Positions 8,198-17,682 of a stretch of 64,000 bases of DNA are shown here, in pieces. The translations under genes were made by a program, and so were the position numbers. Source of the stretch: Clostridium sp. (GTDB taxonomy: Bacteria > Bacillota > Clostridia > Clostridiales > Clostridiaceae); the NCBI RefSeq assembly GCF_026168755.1, contig NZ_JAPFDR010000009.1, positions 1-64,000 on the forward strand. The letters run 5' to 3'. The notes below the pieces were generated by a model. It had not been told where the DNA came from, did not search any database, and was given only the letters and a program-made list of their open reading frames with translations. Position 1 is the stretch's first letter; the number at the start of each line of letters is the position of its first letter.

Positions 8198-11100
8198 TTA
8201 TTTTTTTGTATTTTTATTTCTTAAAGTTAATACCCCTGCTGTTGAAAGTACTCCACTTATTGCAAGTGCTACTGCTACTGATTCTACACCAGTAACAGGT
8301 AATTTCCCTGGTTTATTACTTCCACCATTATTAGGCTTTTCTGGTTTAACATTTTCACTTGGCTTATTTCCTTCATTTGGTTTATTGCCTTCACCTGGTT
8401 TACTATCTTCACCTGGTTTATTATCTTCACCCGGTTTATTATCTTCACCTGGAACTACTGGCTTCTTCTCTAAAGAATCTATTGCCTTTGATAAAACAGA
8501 TACAACTTCATTAACTTCTTCTTGAGTAGCTTCTGTATTTGCCATCATCTTCTTAGCATTTTCTAATGCTTCTTGTAATACATTCCATGACTCTTCTGTA
8601 TAATCATCAGCTTTAAAAGCTTCAGCTTTATTAATTAAAGCACTTAATTCTTCTTTATTAATTTCAGACTCTTCCTTAGATGTTGAAGTTCCTATTTCAT
8701 GAATAGTTGGAGCAACCCCATCCCATGCAATTTTTATTTCAAATACATTATTTAAGCTAGATGTATCAAAAGTATTTATAGCTTTTGATAAAGAACCAAT
8801 TTCACTCCATCCATTTTCATTTCTTACAGAAACAACAGCATCTGAAATAGTTGATGGATTTTGCATTATTGTAACTTTAGTTATATTTGTATCTTCAGAA
8901 ACTTTATATACAAGGCTTCCTGTTTTAGGTGCATTTACTTGTGGTTTAAATGCTGTAGCTAATTTACCATCTATTAATTTAGTTGGTTCAAACTTAGCTT
9001 CTGCAGCTGGTCTAATATCAAATGTAACATCATTATCAGAATATTCTAAAGCTAAATTTGTTACATTAAATTTAACTGTATCTTTTTCTTTATTTATGAA
9101 ACGAACATATCTTGCTGCAACAGTTTTTGTTGTATCTTCTACAGCTGTCCATTCAACACCATTAATAGAAGTTTCTAATGTTAATTTATTTCTGCTTGTA
9201 ACATCTGTAGTAATGTTTGTTAATTCTCTAATCTTATCTAATTTAATACCTACATATTGACCTTCAGCTAATGTAATATCATTTAATCCTGCAAGTGTTG
9301 CATTAGTTGGATAAATATCAACTTTATTTTCTGCTAATCCTTCAACATTTGTATAAACATTTCTTATTATGTGTTCTGCATCATCTTTATTTATTGAGAA
9401 TTCACGAACTGATATCCAGTTACTTAAAATTTCACCAGTTGGAATAGCTCTTACATATTTAGCTGTTACATTTAAGTTATCTATAACTATTTTTTGAAGA
9501 TTTGGCCCATATGCTTCACCATTTAAATCAGTCCAATTTTCACCATCCATAGAGTATTGGAATTTAACATAGTTAAATCCATCTCCAGCCCCTGGCTCAC
9601 CATGTTCAAATATTATATTATTAATTTCTGTTGGTTTATTTAATTCTACTGCAACATAGTCTCCTTCTTTAGCAGCTCCACGTACCCACATACAAGATAA
9701 TCTAGCATTATCTCCATCTACTATATTTTGAATATGTCCCCAATATAATTTTTCTCCCATATTTGTGTAAGGTAAAAGTGTTAATATATCTGTATCTGGA
9801 TTTATTATTTGATTAACTTTTTCACTGATTATTCTTGATAAATCTTTTGCAAATGGTATTAATTCTTTTGTACCTGGTTCTGGTCTAGTTTGTCCATCAT
9901 TTATAGCTGGTACTCTATGAGATCTTGAAGCAGTATATTCATCTTCACCTTGAACATAATACTTCATTGCTTCATCATAGTTACCTTTTTCTAAAGCAAC
10001 TGCTGAATTTACATATGCAATTGTTGATTCTGCTAAGTCTCTTAATGAATCAACCCAACCTTTTATTTCATTCTTTAATAATTCATTTTTAGATTTTTTT
10101 GCAAAATTATTTGTAGCATCTAAAATTTCTTGATATTCATCTAAAACAACCTTACTATGTTCTAAAATAGATTCTCCAGCAAATAATTTTTTTCTGAACT
10201 CTTCAAGTATAGGGCTTATTTCTTTAGATTCTTCTAAAGCTAAACCATGCCAGTTTGGAGATGGATCACTCATATGCTTAGCAAATGTATATAACTCATC
10301 AGCTGCATCTTCATCTATATACTTGAAAGAATCTTTCCAACTCTTATCCATGTCAAAATCTGCTCTATTCCAACCATAGTCAGCTATTGCAAATAAAGCT
10401 ACTTTTGAAGCTTGTGCTTCTTGCATTGGATTAGTTACTATACCTTTAAAATTATTAACTTCTGGATCTAGCATTTCACCTTTACCCATTAATAATCTTT
10501 TTGAGTTAATATCATTAACTGGCCAGTTTAACCACATAAATGCTTGACGTCCAACAGCTTCTTCAAAGAATTCAAAAGTATCTTGAGTTACATACCCAAG
10601 AATTGAGTCACCTGTCCACATTATATCAACAGTTTCTGGCATTGTACCTATAGTTTTTAAGTAAGCATTGTTAACATCTCCACCAGCAGACTCTTTTGTG
10701 TATACTTTAGGAACGAATATTAAATTCTTTACATCCTTTTTAGATAATCTCCACGCTTCTAAGTCCTTCATAAGTTTTACTTGATTTTTTTCATCACCTT
10801 CAGCATCATCTGCAAGTACACCAAATTGACGTACTCCTATGCTATATAACTGTTCAAATTTAGCAATAATTTTTTCTAATTCAGCTTTGTAATTTTCTTC
10901 TGTTGAGAAGTCCATTCCATCCTTCAAAAATGGATGAATTGTCCATATAAATTCATTTTTTGTTGCAATCCCAACATCAACCAGCCCTTTTATTTCAGCC
11001 AATTTTTCATCTGGATATAACTCTCTCCACTTAAGACTATGATATTGATCATCCTTTGGTGCAAAAATATAAGCATTCATCTTAAAGTCTCCACCAAATT

Positions 11101-11734
11101 CCATTAAGCTCTTTCTATTTTCATTGCTCCATGGAATACCATAATATCCTTCAACAAATCCTCTCCATTGTCCATCTGAAAAATCTTTTATTAATAAATT
11201 TCTAATTTCAGATCCATCTAATTGCTTAAATATTAGCTTTAATGTTGTAATTCCATAAAATGCAGCATCTGTGTCTTTTCCTAAAACAGCTACTACATTA
11301 TCCTTTACTGATACTATATGAGAATCAAAATTATCAAAATGAGAATTATCATTTAAATTATTTTCTGTAAAATAATTATCAACAATTCCATTTGAATTAT
11401 GTAATCCAACTAAAAAGTTTGTTTTATCACTTTTTAATTCTGTACTAATATCGTATGAAATATCTTTAATAGCTAATACTTCTATTAGTCTATTTTTTGT
11501 AGCTTCATCAATTCCATCTTCAAAAACAACATTTACATCGTTACCTAAATTTAATGTCCCATCATTGTATTCTATACTTTGAGGTATTGGATAAATTTCA
11601 TATCCTGCATCTTCTTTTTCCACGGCTTGTACATCTTGTAAAAATACATTTGGTAGTAATGCAACTAACATAACTAGTGTCATTACTCTAGCCACAAGTT
11701 TCCTTAAATTTTGAGCTTTTAATTTCATTCTCAA
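8198..11734 (-). CDS. Cell-wall-anchored GH84 beta-N-acetylglucosaminidase (hyaluronidase/NagJ type)
   Basis: An 1178-aa secreted enzyme that should release GlcNAc from host glycans such as mucins or O-GlcNAc proteins. The order is: signal peptide (about 1-37, ending VQA); a GH20b-like N-terminal domain (45-185); the GH84 catalytic barrel, starting WRGFVEGYYGIPWS and carrying the paired catalytic aspartates in GVLADDAEGD near residue 308; a helical region; an F5/8-type carbohydrate-binding domain (about 650-800); a further beta-rich region; a FIVAR module (about 1020-1090); a GEDNKP-repeat linker; and the sortase signal LPVTG at 1145-1149 with a membrane segment and basic tail. It is monocistronic, with an AAAGGGGG ribosome site. 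Clostridium perfringens mu-toxin and NagJ-type enzymes are its relatives. Confidence 0.93.
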   Translation of the reverse strand: MRMKLKAQNLRKLVARVMTLVMLVALLPNVFLQDVQAVEKEDAGYEIYPIPQSIEYNDGTLNLGNDVNVVFEDGIDEATKNRLIEVLAIKDISYDISTELKSDKTNFLVGLHNSNGIVDNYFTENNLNDNSHFDNFDSHIVSVKDNVVAVLGKDTDAAFYGITTLKLIFKQLDGSEIRNLLIKDFSDGQWRGFVEGYYGIPWSNENRKSLMEFGGDFKMNAYIFAPKDDQYHSLKWRELYPDEKLAEIKGLVDVGIATKNEFIWTIHPFLKDGMDFSTEENYKAELEKIIAKFEQLYSIGVRQFGVLADDAEGDEKNQVKLMKDLEAWRLSKKDVKNLIFVPKVYTKESAGGDVNNAYLKTIGTMPETVDIMWTGDSILGYVTQDTFEFFEEAVGRQAFMWLNWPVNDINSKRLLMGKGEMLDPEVNNFKGIVTNPMQEAQASKVALFAIADYGWNRADFDMDKSWKDSFKYIDEDAADELYTFAKHMSDPSPNWHGLALEESKEISPILEEFRKKLFAGESILEHSKVVLDEYQEILDATNNFAKKSKNELLKNEIKGWVDSLRDLAESTIAYVNSAVALEKGNYDEAMKYYVQGEDEYTASRSHRVPAINDGQTRPEPGTKELIPFAKDLSRIISEKVNQIINPDTDILTLLPYTNMGEKLYWGHIQNIVDGDNARLSCMWVRGAAKEGDYVAVELNKPTEINNIIFEHGEPGAGDGFNYVKFQYSMDGENWTDLNGEAYGPNLQKIVIDNLNVTAKYVRAIPTGEILSNWISVREFSINKDDAEHIIRNVYTNVEGLAENKVDIYPTNATLAGLNDITLAEGQYVGIKLDKIRELTNITTDVTSRNKLTLETSINGVEWTAVEDTTKTVAARYVRFINKEKDTVKFNVTNLALEYSDNDVTFDIRPAAEAKFEPTKLIDGKLATAFKPQVNAPKTGSLVYKVSEDTNITKVTIMQNPSTISDAVVSVRNENGWSEIGSLSKAINTFDTSSLNNVFEIKIAWDGVAPTIHEIGTSTSKEESEINKEELSALINKAEAFKADDYTEESWNVLQEALENAKKMMANTEATQEEVNEVVSVLSKAIDSLEKKPVVPGEDNKPGEDNKPGEDSKPGEGNKPNEGNKPSENVKPEKPNNGGSNKPGKLPVTGVESVAVALAISGVLSTAGVLTLRNKNTKK

Positions 11735-11883
11735 AATTCCCCCTTTGTTATATATATTAATCTATTGTATAAGCTACAACCCATTGTTTTGTAGGCTTTT
11801 ACAAACTTATTTTTTAACGTTTTCACCATCAATAAATGAAATATAAATGTAATTTATGTATATCCCCTTAATTTAAAAAATAA

Positions 11884-11925
11884 AATAAAAAAAAGCTGAA
11901 AAGGATAAAACAATCCTTTTCAGCT
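11884..11925 (-). terminator. Intrinsic terminator downstream of the M20 amidohydrolase
   Basis: AGCTGAAAAGGAT and ATCCTTTTCAGCT form a 13-bp stem with a six-base loop, followed on the minus strand by eight or more T. It ends the yfcC-amidohydrolase transcript. The rest of the 11735-12136 intergenic stretch holds only the palindrome at 12079 and AT-rich DNA. Confidence 0.9.
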
Positions 11926-12078
11926 AATGCTCAACATGTATTGATCGCACGCTAAATTTTAATTCCATATCATATTAATATCATATTACTACATAAATTA
12001 TAACATTTCAACCACTTATATTAAATTTTATCTTTTTTAGACATATGGTTAATTATTCTCTACCAAATTTTACATACA

Positions 12079-12117
12079 CCTCCGGGGTCAATCCAATATT
12101 TGGATTGACCCCGGAGG
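12079..12117. repeat. 39-nt GC-rich palindrome, family copy 2
   Basis: Identical to copy 1 except at the loop (CCAATATTTGG instead of CCATTATTTGG). It lies 20 bases beyond the amidohydrolase stop and 150 bases before the true T-run terminator, so it is an additional element within the 3' untranslated region. Confidence 0.9.
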
Positions 12118-12136
12118 AAGAACCTTTTATTTACAT

Positions 12137-13270
12137 TTACTTTCTTAAGCTTTCATTTCTAACTATTACATCATAACCTGTATAAGCCATTGCTAAAGCG
12201 GCTATTAATAATCTATCATGTGCCTTACTTGTTATTGTAGCATTGGCCATTTCAACACTATGCCCCACCATTGGACAATCTGTTATTCCTATATACGGAT
12301 GTATAGTTGGCGCAACATGACTTACATTTCCTATATCACTAGATCCCCCAGTTGCCTTAGCTTCTTTTATATCTGTAATGCCTAATTCTCTTAAATTATT
12401 ATTAAACATTTCTGATAATGTTTCATTTGTTTTTAAATCATCATAAGGTAATTCATATCTTTCCATTTCAAGTGTTGCTCCAGTCATTAAAGCTGCACCT
12501 TCTGCAATCTTTTTAACCTTTTCTACAACTTCAGTTACTCTCGCCTTAGTAGAAGCTCTAAAGTAAAAATCTGCAATTGCTTCATCAGGAACTATGTTAG
12601 CTGCAACTCCACCCTTAGTTATTATTCCATGCATTCTTACATCTGGTGTTACATGTTGACGAAATGCATCTATTCCATTAAATAATTGAATAACACTATT
12701 TAAAGCATTTATTCCCTTCTCTGGGCATGATGCTGCATGTGCTGTTTTTCCTTTATATATAAATCTTATTGGATATAATGCACTACTTGAGCCACTTGCT
12801 CTAGTTTCACCATCTGGATGAACTATCATAGCTGCGTCTAACTCATCAAATACACCAGCTTCTGCTAATATAACCTTTCCTCCATTAGTTTCTTCTGCTG
12901 GAGTTCCGTATACTATAACTTTTCCCCCAACTTCATGCAATACCTTACTTAAAACAACTCCTGCACCAGCAGACATAGGCCCTATCATATTATGTCCACA
13001 TCCATGACCTATTTTAGGTAGGGCGTCATATTCACATAAGTAACCTATAGTCATTCCAGGTTTTCCACTATCAAAAGTTGCTTTAAAAGCAGTATCCATA
13101 CCTGCTATTGAAGTCTCTACTTTAAAATCATGCTCTTTTAAGAATGTAGTTAATGCTTTAACAGCTTTATATTCTTCATTTCCTAACTCTGGATTATTGT
13201 ATATGTAATCACTTATATCCGCTAACCTTTCTTTAATTAATTGACCTTCGTTATATATTTTAGTCTTCAC
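12137..13270 (-). CDS. M20 family metal-dependent amidohydrolase/peptidase (AbgB/aminoacylase-like)
   Basis: A 377-aa cytoplasmic hydrolase that removes an acyl or peptidyl group from an amino acid or related amide. Metal-binding and catalytic motifs are visible: EYDALPKIGHGCGHNM (about 85-100), PAEETNGGK with the catalytic glutamates (about 124), HPDGETRASG, and AHAASCPEKGINA in the dimerisation domain. It starts with GTG after GGGAGGAAT. It follows the YfcC-type transporter gene by 148 bases in the same orientation under a lysine riboswitch. The natural substrate may therefore be a lysine-containing peptide or an N-acyl lysine taken up by that transporter; this is inference. Confidence 0.88.
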   Translation of the reverse strand: MKTKIYNEGQLIKERLADISDYIYNNPELGNEEYKAVKALTTFLKEHDFKVETSIAGMDTAFKATFDSGKPGMTIGYLCEYDALPKIGHGCGHNMIGPMSAGAGVVLSKVLHEVGGKVIVYGTPAEETNGGKVILAEAGVFDELDAAMIVHPDGETRASGSSSALYPIRFIYKGKTAHAASCPEKGINALNSVIQLFNGIDAFRQHVTPDVRMHGIITKGGVAANIVPDEAIADFYFRASTKARVTEVVEKVKKIAEGAALMTGATLEMERYELPYDDLKTNETLSEMFNNNLRELGITDIKEAKATGGSSDIGNVSHVAPTIHPYIGITDCPMVGHSVEMANATITSKAHDRLLIAALAMAYTGYDVIVRNESLRK

Positions 13271-13418
13271 TTTTTATTCCTCCCATACTATCTAAATTTA
13301 CGCTTATACAAAAATACACTCTCTATCTATTATATAAAAATATTGTTACTAAAAATATTCTATAATAGATATTGAGCATATTTTAAACTATATTTTTATT
13401 TAAACTTAAATCTTAATC

Positions 13419-14861
13419 CTATGACCAACCCATCATCATAGCACAAGTTATGAATATAATACCTAATGCAAATAATATAATTTGTAATGGCATTATCCAT
13501 TTGAACCATTTTGAATACGGTATTCCGGCCATTCCTAAACACGCCATTAATACTCCTGATGTTGGGAAAATAGCATTTGAGAAACCATCACCTAATTGGA
13601 ATATTAATACTGTTGTTTGTCTTGATATTTCAAGTAAATCCCCTAAAGGTGCTAATATTGGCATTGTTAATGCCGCTTGTCCTGAACCTGAAATAACAAA
13701 GAAATTTATAAACATTTGAACTGGTAGCATAACACATGCAGCTAATAATGATGGTAATTTGCCTATGAATGATGATAATCCATATAATATTGTATCTATT
13801 ATTTGAGCATTTTCAGCTATTATTACTATAGCTCTTGCAAATCCAATTACCATTGCTGCTCCAATCATATCTTTAGCTCCAGCTATAAATGATTCTGCCA
13901 TTTCATCAGCCTTTAATCCACCAACTATTCCTGCAAATACTCCTGTTATTAAAAATACTGCTGCTATTTCTGGAATCCAGAAACCTTGCTTTAATACTCC
14001 CCATATAATAACTGCTAAACAAACACCAATTGAAGCAATAATTATTTTATGTGCAAATGTAAATTCAATTTCTTCACTTTGAGTTTCTTTTAACTTTTCA
14101 CGCTTTTCTTGATCTAACTTGTACATTGGACTAAACTCAGGATTCTTCTTGACTTTTCTTGCATAAATCATTAAGAATACAATTCCTATAGCTGTTGTTA
14201 TAACCCATGTAATAGTACGATATACTATACCTGAGAATAGTGGAATTTCAGCTATTGATTGTGCAATTCCTACTGTAAATGGATTAAGCATAGCTGTTGC
14301 AAATCCTACAATGCATCCTAAATAACTTATACCAACAGCTAATATACTATCAAATCCAAGTGCTAGCATTAATGGAACTAATATTGTTATAAATGGTATT
14401 GCTTCTTCTGTCATACCAAAAGTTGCTCCACCAAGAGAGAATAATGTAAATATAATAGGAATTATTAATATCTCATTTCCTTTAAAAATACTAACAACTT
14501 TAGCAATAGCTGAATCTATAGCCTTTGTTCTAGTTATTAAACTAAATGCTCCTCCAACTATGAATAAGAATGCTATAATTTCTGCTGATTGCTCAAGCCC
14601 TTGTACTGGTGCCTGCATTACTTTAAACAATCCTTGTGATTCATTCTCAACAAATGTAAATGATCCATTTAAAACTACTGTCCTACTTTGTCCATTTACT
14701 TCTTTTACTATTCTTTCATATGCTCCACCTGGAACTATATATGTTGCTATTGCCATTAAAATTATTATTGAAAAAATAATAACTAATGTATGTGGAACCT
14801 TTATCCCACCACTAAACTTCTTAAAGAAGCCTTTTCTTTCGTTACTCGCTACACTTTGCAT
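13419..14861 (-). CDS. YfcC family transporter (basic amino-acid type), lysine-riboswitch controlled
   Basis: A 480-aa integral membrane protein with about 12 membrane segments. Its sequence fits the YfcC/DcuC-like family (COG1288): KVPHTLVIIFSIIILMAIATYIVPGGAYER at the start, LGGATFGMTEEAIPF, and the paired SGSGQAALTMPILAPLGDLL and QLGDGFSNAIFPTSGVLMA motifs. E. coli YfcC is annotated as a putative basic amino-acid antiporter. The lysine riboswitch directly upstream argues that this protein moves lysine or a lysine derivative. It is likely co-transcribed with the M20 amidohydrolase. The ATG follows AGGAGG by 11 bases. Confidence 0.85.
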   Translation of the reverse strand: MQSVASNERKGFFKKFSGGIKVPHTLVIIFSIIILMAIATYIVPGGAYERIVKEVNGQSRTVVLNGSFTFVENESQGLFKVMQAPVQGLEQSAEIIAFLFIVGGAFSLITRTKAIDSAIAKVVSIFKGNEILIIPIIFTLFSLGGATFGMTEEAIPFITILVPLMLALGFDSILAVGISYLGCIVGFATAMLNPFTVGIAQSIAEIPLFSGIVYRTITWVITTAIGIVFLMIYARKVKKNPEFSPMYKLDQEKREKLKETQSEEIEFTFAHKIIIASIGVCLAVIIWGVLKQGFWIPEIAAVFLITGVFAGIVGGLKADEMAESFIAGAKDMIGAAMVIGFARAIVIIAENAQIIDTILYGLSSFIGKLPSLLAACVMLPVQMFINFFVISGSGQAALTMPILAPLGDLLEISRQTTVLIFQLGDGFSNAIFPTSGVLMACLGMAGIPYSKWFKWIMPLQIILFALGIIFITCAMMMGWS

Positions 14862-14976
14862 AAGTTCTTTATCCTCCTAGATTCAATACCTTGACATGAT
14901 AGTGTGAAAGAGATACTACTTTAAATCTATTTTATTAAAGTAATTCTACTTAACTAGCTCTCTTATATCTTTAAAT

Positions 14977-15007
14977 AAAAAAAGCCTTGAGCTTATCACC
15001 CAAGACT
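14977..15007 (-). terminator. Riboswitch expression-platform terminator (yfcC leader)
   Basis: On the minus strand AGTCTTGGG and CTCAAGGCT pair around TGATAAG, then TTTTTTT follows. It lies between the lysine aptamer and the transporter gene, so lysine binding should favour premature termination. Confidence 0.85.
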
Positions 15008-15069
15008 ATAGATTCAATAAAATACTAAAGAATTCAATTAAAGTATTTATTATAAAAAATATAACCATT

Positions 15070-15234
15070 GTGATAGCTCTTCACAAAACTTTGTGACAGT
15101 GTTATATATATTTTACATAACCCCAACATTATAGCCTTAAAGCATCAACTATACGTTTCGGCGAAACTTCCTTTCCGTTTATATCATCGCGCTTACCTCA
15201 ATAAACATACTCTTAAATATCGCAACCTCTATCT
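15070..15234 (-). ncRNA. Lysine riboswitch (L-box) upstream of the YfcC transporter gene
   Basis: The minus strand carries L-box hallmarks in order: GATAGAGGTTGCG, AAGAGTA, GGAAAGGAAGTTTCGCCGAAAC (close to B. subtilis lysC GAAAGGGGAGCGUCGCCGAAGC), a stem closing at ACTGTCACAAAG, and GAGCTATC, which closes helix P1 with GATAG. A transcription terminator follows. The remainder of the gap up to helD (15235-15465) is AT-rich with no gene seen; it must contain the promoter. Confidence 0.9.
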
Positions 15235-15465
15235 ACTTCATATCTACTTGTCAAATTAATACCTTTTTAATATACATTATTTATATGACTAAGTAAAGAT
15301 ATTTTACGCTTTTTTTGTATATTTATTTAATATTTTATAATAAATATTACTATTTATGAATTAAATTCTTCCTTTGAATACATATTTTACTTAATATCTC
15401 TTTTATTTTTATTAGATTAATAAAATCAAATCCATTATTTTATTGTTATCCAGATATTTCTACAT

Positions 15466-17559
15466 TTATTTGAAATTTATTATCTTTAATCTATGAAGAG
15501 CTCTAGTTGCCATGATATATTTAACTAAATCATCAGTATTGTCATCAAAATTAACTATTATAACTCCATCAAATTCTAATCCTTTTGCATAATATGATGG
15601 AACTATAACCTTACCACCTCTATAAATAACATCTTCCCTATCAAAAGCTAATATCTTAGTAAACTTCTTAAGCTCTGGTGATATCTTTTTAAGATCATTT
15701 TTATCCTTAGTTATAATTGCAATATTATCATAATTTTCATCATCATACTCTTCTAATGTTTCTAATATAGTATCTATTAAATCATCTTCATCCTTAACTT
15801 CAACTTCTTCAACATCATATTTACCTTTTCTAACGAATGGTACTATTGCATTTTCATCTAACACCTTACTTGCATACTCCATAATTTGGAATGTAGATCT
15901 ATAACTCTTATTTAAAGCATAGTTCTTAACAAAACCACCAAATAGTGACTTTAATTTAAGCATAGCAGGCTCTTCTTCTACTTTTATTAATCTTTGATTT
16001 GCATCTCCAACTATAGTGTAACTTCTACATCCTGTTAATTCTTTTAATACAATGAATTGTAACATACTATAATCTTGAGCTTCATCAATTACTATATGCT
16101 TAATATCTTGCTTAGTTTTCTTACCATCAAGTTTAATCATTAAATAAAGAATTGCTGGTAAATCTAAGTATGATAATTCATCAGTATTAGTAAATTCTTT
16201 ATAAATATCTACTATACTTTCATTATCTATCCAAGCTTCTAAATTTTCTTTTTGCTTCATAAGTTCTCTAACTATTTCTCTAACTCTTATTCTTCTTTGG
16301 AATTCTATATTATTTTGTTCAATTACTAATTCATCCTCTGAAAGACTAGCTAGTTTATCATTAACTTCAGTATTTAAACTTCTCACTAACTCATCTCTTT
16401 TATCTTTAAGCTTTGATGTAATAACTCTCTTTATCTTTTGACTTCTTCTAAATAAAGGCATATATTTATAGTGTTTTTCAAATAATCCATTAATTTCTTC
16501 TAATCCTACAACCTCTTCATCAAAGAAGTTAACTGGCTTAAAGTTAAAGTAATTCTCTTCTAAATCTTCGCACTTTTTATCTAAGATAGATATAAACTCT
16601 TCACCAGCTTTATATTTAATTTCCTTTATAACTTCTTCATTACCTTTTAAAACTTCTTCTAAATAAGCTGTAAAGTCAACTACTGGCTCATTTAAGCCAA
16701 TTTCCTTTATTGCAAAATGAGCAAAAGTTTGTTGGTTAACATTACTTTCCCCTAATGTAGGAAGTACATCCCCAATATAATCGATAAATATATCATTAGG
16801 CCCTAGTATCAATACTTTATCTCCTAATTGTTCTCTAAAATTATATAAAAGATATGCAACCCTATGAAGAGCTATTGTTGTCTTTCCTGAACCTGCTACT
16901 CCATTTACTACTACAACTTTCATTCTTTCTTCTCTTATGATTTCATCCTGCTCTTTTTGAATAGTCATAACTATATCCTTAAGCTTTTCTCCTGCATTTG
17001 ATGATAAAATCATTTGAAGAATATCATCTTTAACATCAACATCTGAATCAAAGAACCCTTCTAACTTCCCTTTTTTAACCATTATTTGTCTTCTTGCTAA
17101 TATATCTACTGGAATATCTCCATCTGGTGACTTATAGCTAGTTTCTCCTAATGTCCCTTTGTAGAATAATGATGCAACTGGCGCTCTCCAATCTACTATA
17201 GCAGCATCAAAACTTCCTTCTGGAGTTAATCCATATCTACCAACATAAATTTGCTCTGCATATCCATCATCTTCAAAATTAACTTTTCCAAAATAAGGTG
17301 ATTCCTTTAGCTTTGTAAATTCAGCTAATTTTCTATCTATGGTTCTATACATTTCCTCTTTTACATATCTTTCATGGTCAAAGTATTCCATTACTTTATC
17401 TTCATCATCTCTATATTCTTCAATGAATTTTTTTCTATATTCTAATATGTAATCTGCAACATCTTTTCTTTTTTGTATGTAATTTAATATCTCTTTGCTT
17501 AATAGATCCAAAGTTAAATCTAGATTTTGTTCTTCTTGTAAAAATTCAAATTTATTCAA
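15466..17559 (-). CDS. helD: RNA polymerase recycling motor ATPase, HelD-type helicase
   Basis: A 697-aa UvrD/Rep-like superfamily 1 protein of the HelD family. Family members bind RNA polymerase and remove stalled polymerase from DNA or RNA by ATP hydrolysis. The N-terminal coiled arm (about 1-110) that enters the secondary channel is visible as charged helices. YVGRYGL and VDWRAPVASLFY mark the 1A start. Walker A is GVAGSGKTTIALHR (about 220). The central inserted arm spans about 320-470. Motif II is IDEAQDYS, then GDANQRL and a C-terminal ATRALHRL (motif VI-like). The start is TTG, preceded by GAAGGGTG. It is a single gene. Confidence 0.9.
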   Translation of the reverse strand: MNKFEFLQEEQNLDLTLDLLSKEILNYIQKRKDVADYILEYRKKFIEEYRDDEDKVMEYFDHERYVKEEMYRTIDRKLAEFTKLKESPYFGKVNFEDDGYAEQIYVGRYGLTPEGSFDAAIVDWRAPVASLFYKGTLGETSYKSPDGDIPVDILARRQIMVKKGKLEGFFDSDVDVKDDILQMILSSNAGEKLKDIVMTIQKEQDEIIREERMKVVVVNGVAGSGKTTIALHRVAYLLYNFREQLGDKVLILGPNDIFIDYIGDVLPTLGESNVNQQTFAHFAIKEIGLNEPVVDFTAYLEEVLKGNEEVIKEIKYKAGEEFISILDKKCEDLEENYFNFKPVNFFDEEVVGLEEINGLFEKHYKYMPLFRRSQKIKRVITSKLKDKRDELVRSLNTEVNDKLASLSEDELVIEQNNIEFQRRIRVREIVRELMKQKENLEAWIDNESIVDIYKEFTNTDELSYLDLPAILYLMIKLDGKKTKQDIKHIVIDEAQDYSMLQFIVLKELTGCRSYTIVGDANQRLIKVEEEPAMLKLKSLFGGFVKNYALNKSYRSTFQIMEYASKVLDENAIVPFVRKGKYDVEEVEVKDEDDLIDTILETLEEYDDENYDNIAIITKDKNDLKKISPELKKFTKILAFDREDVIYRGGKVIVPSYYAKGLEFDGVIIVNFDDNTDDLVKYIMATRALHRLKIINFK

Positions 17560-17682
17560 ACTGCCACACCCTTCATTTAAATTAAAATTAACTACTAATT
17601 TAAAATTACTAATCTATATATAAGCCATTTAAGGAGTTAAGCTATTAAATTTTCTAGCTTAACCCCTTACTTTTATAATTTC

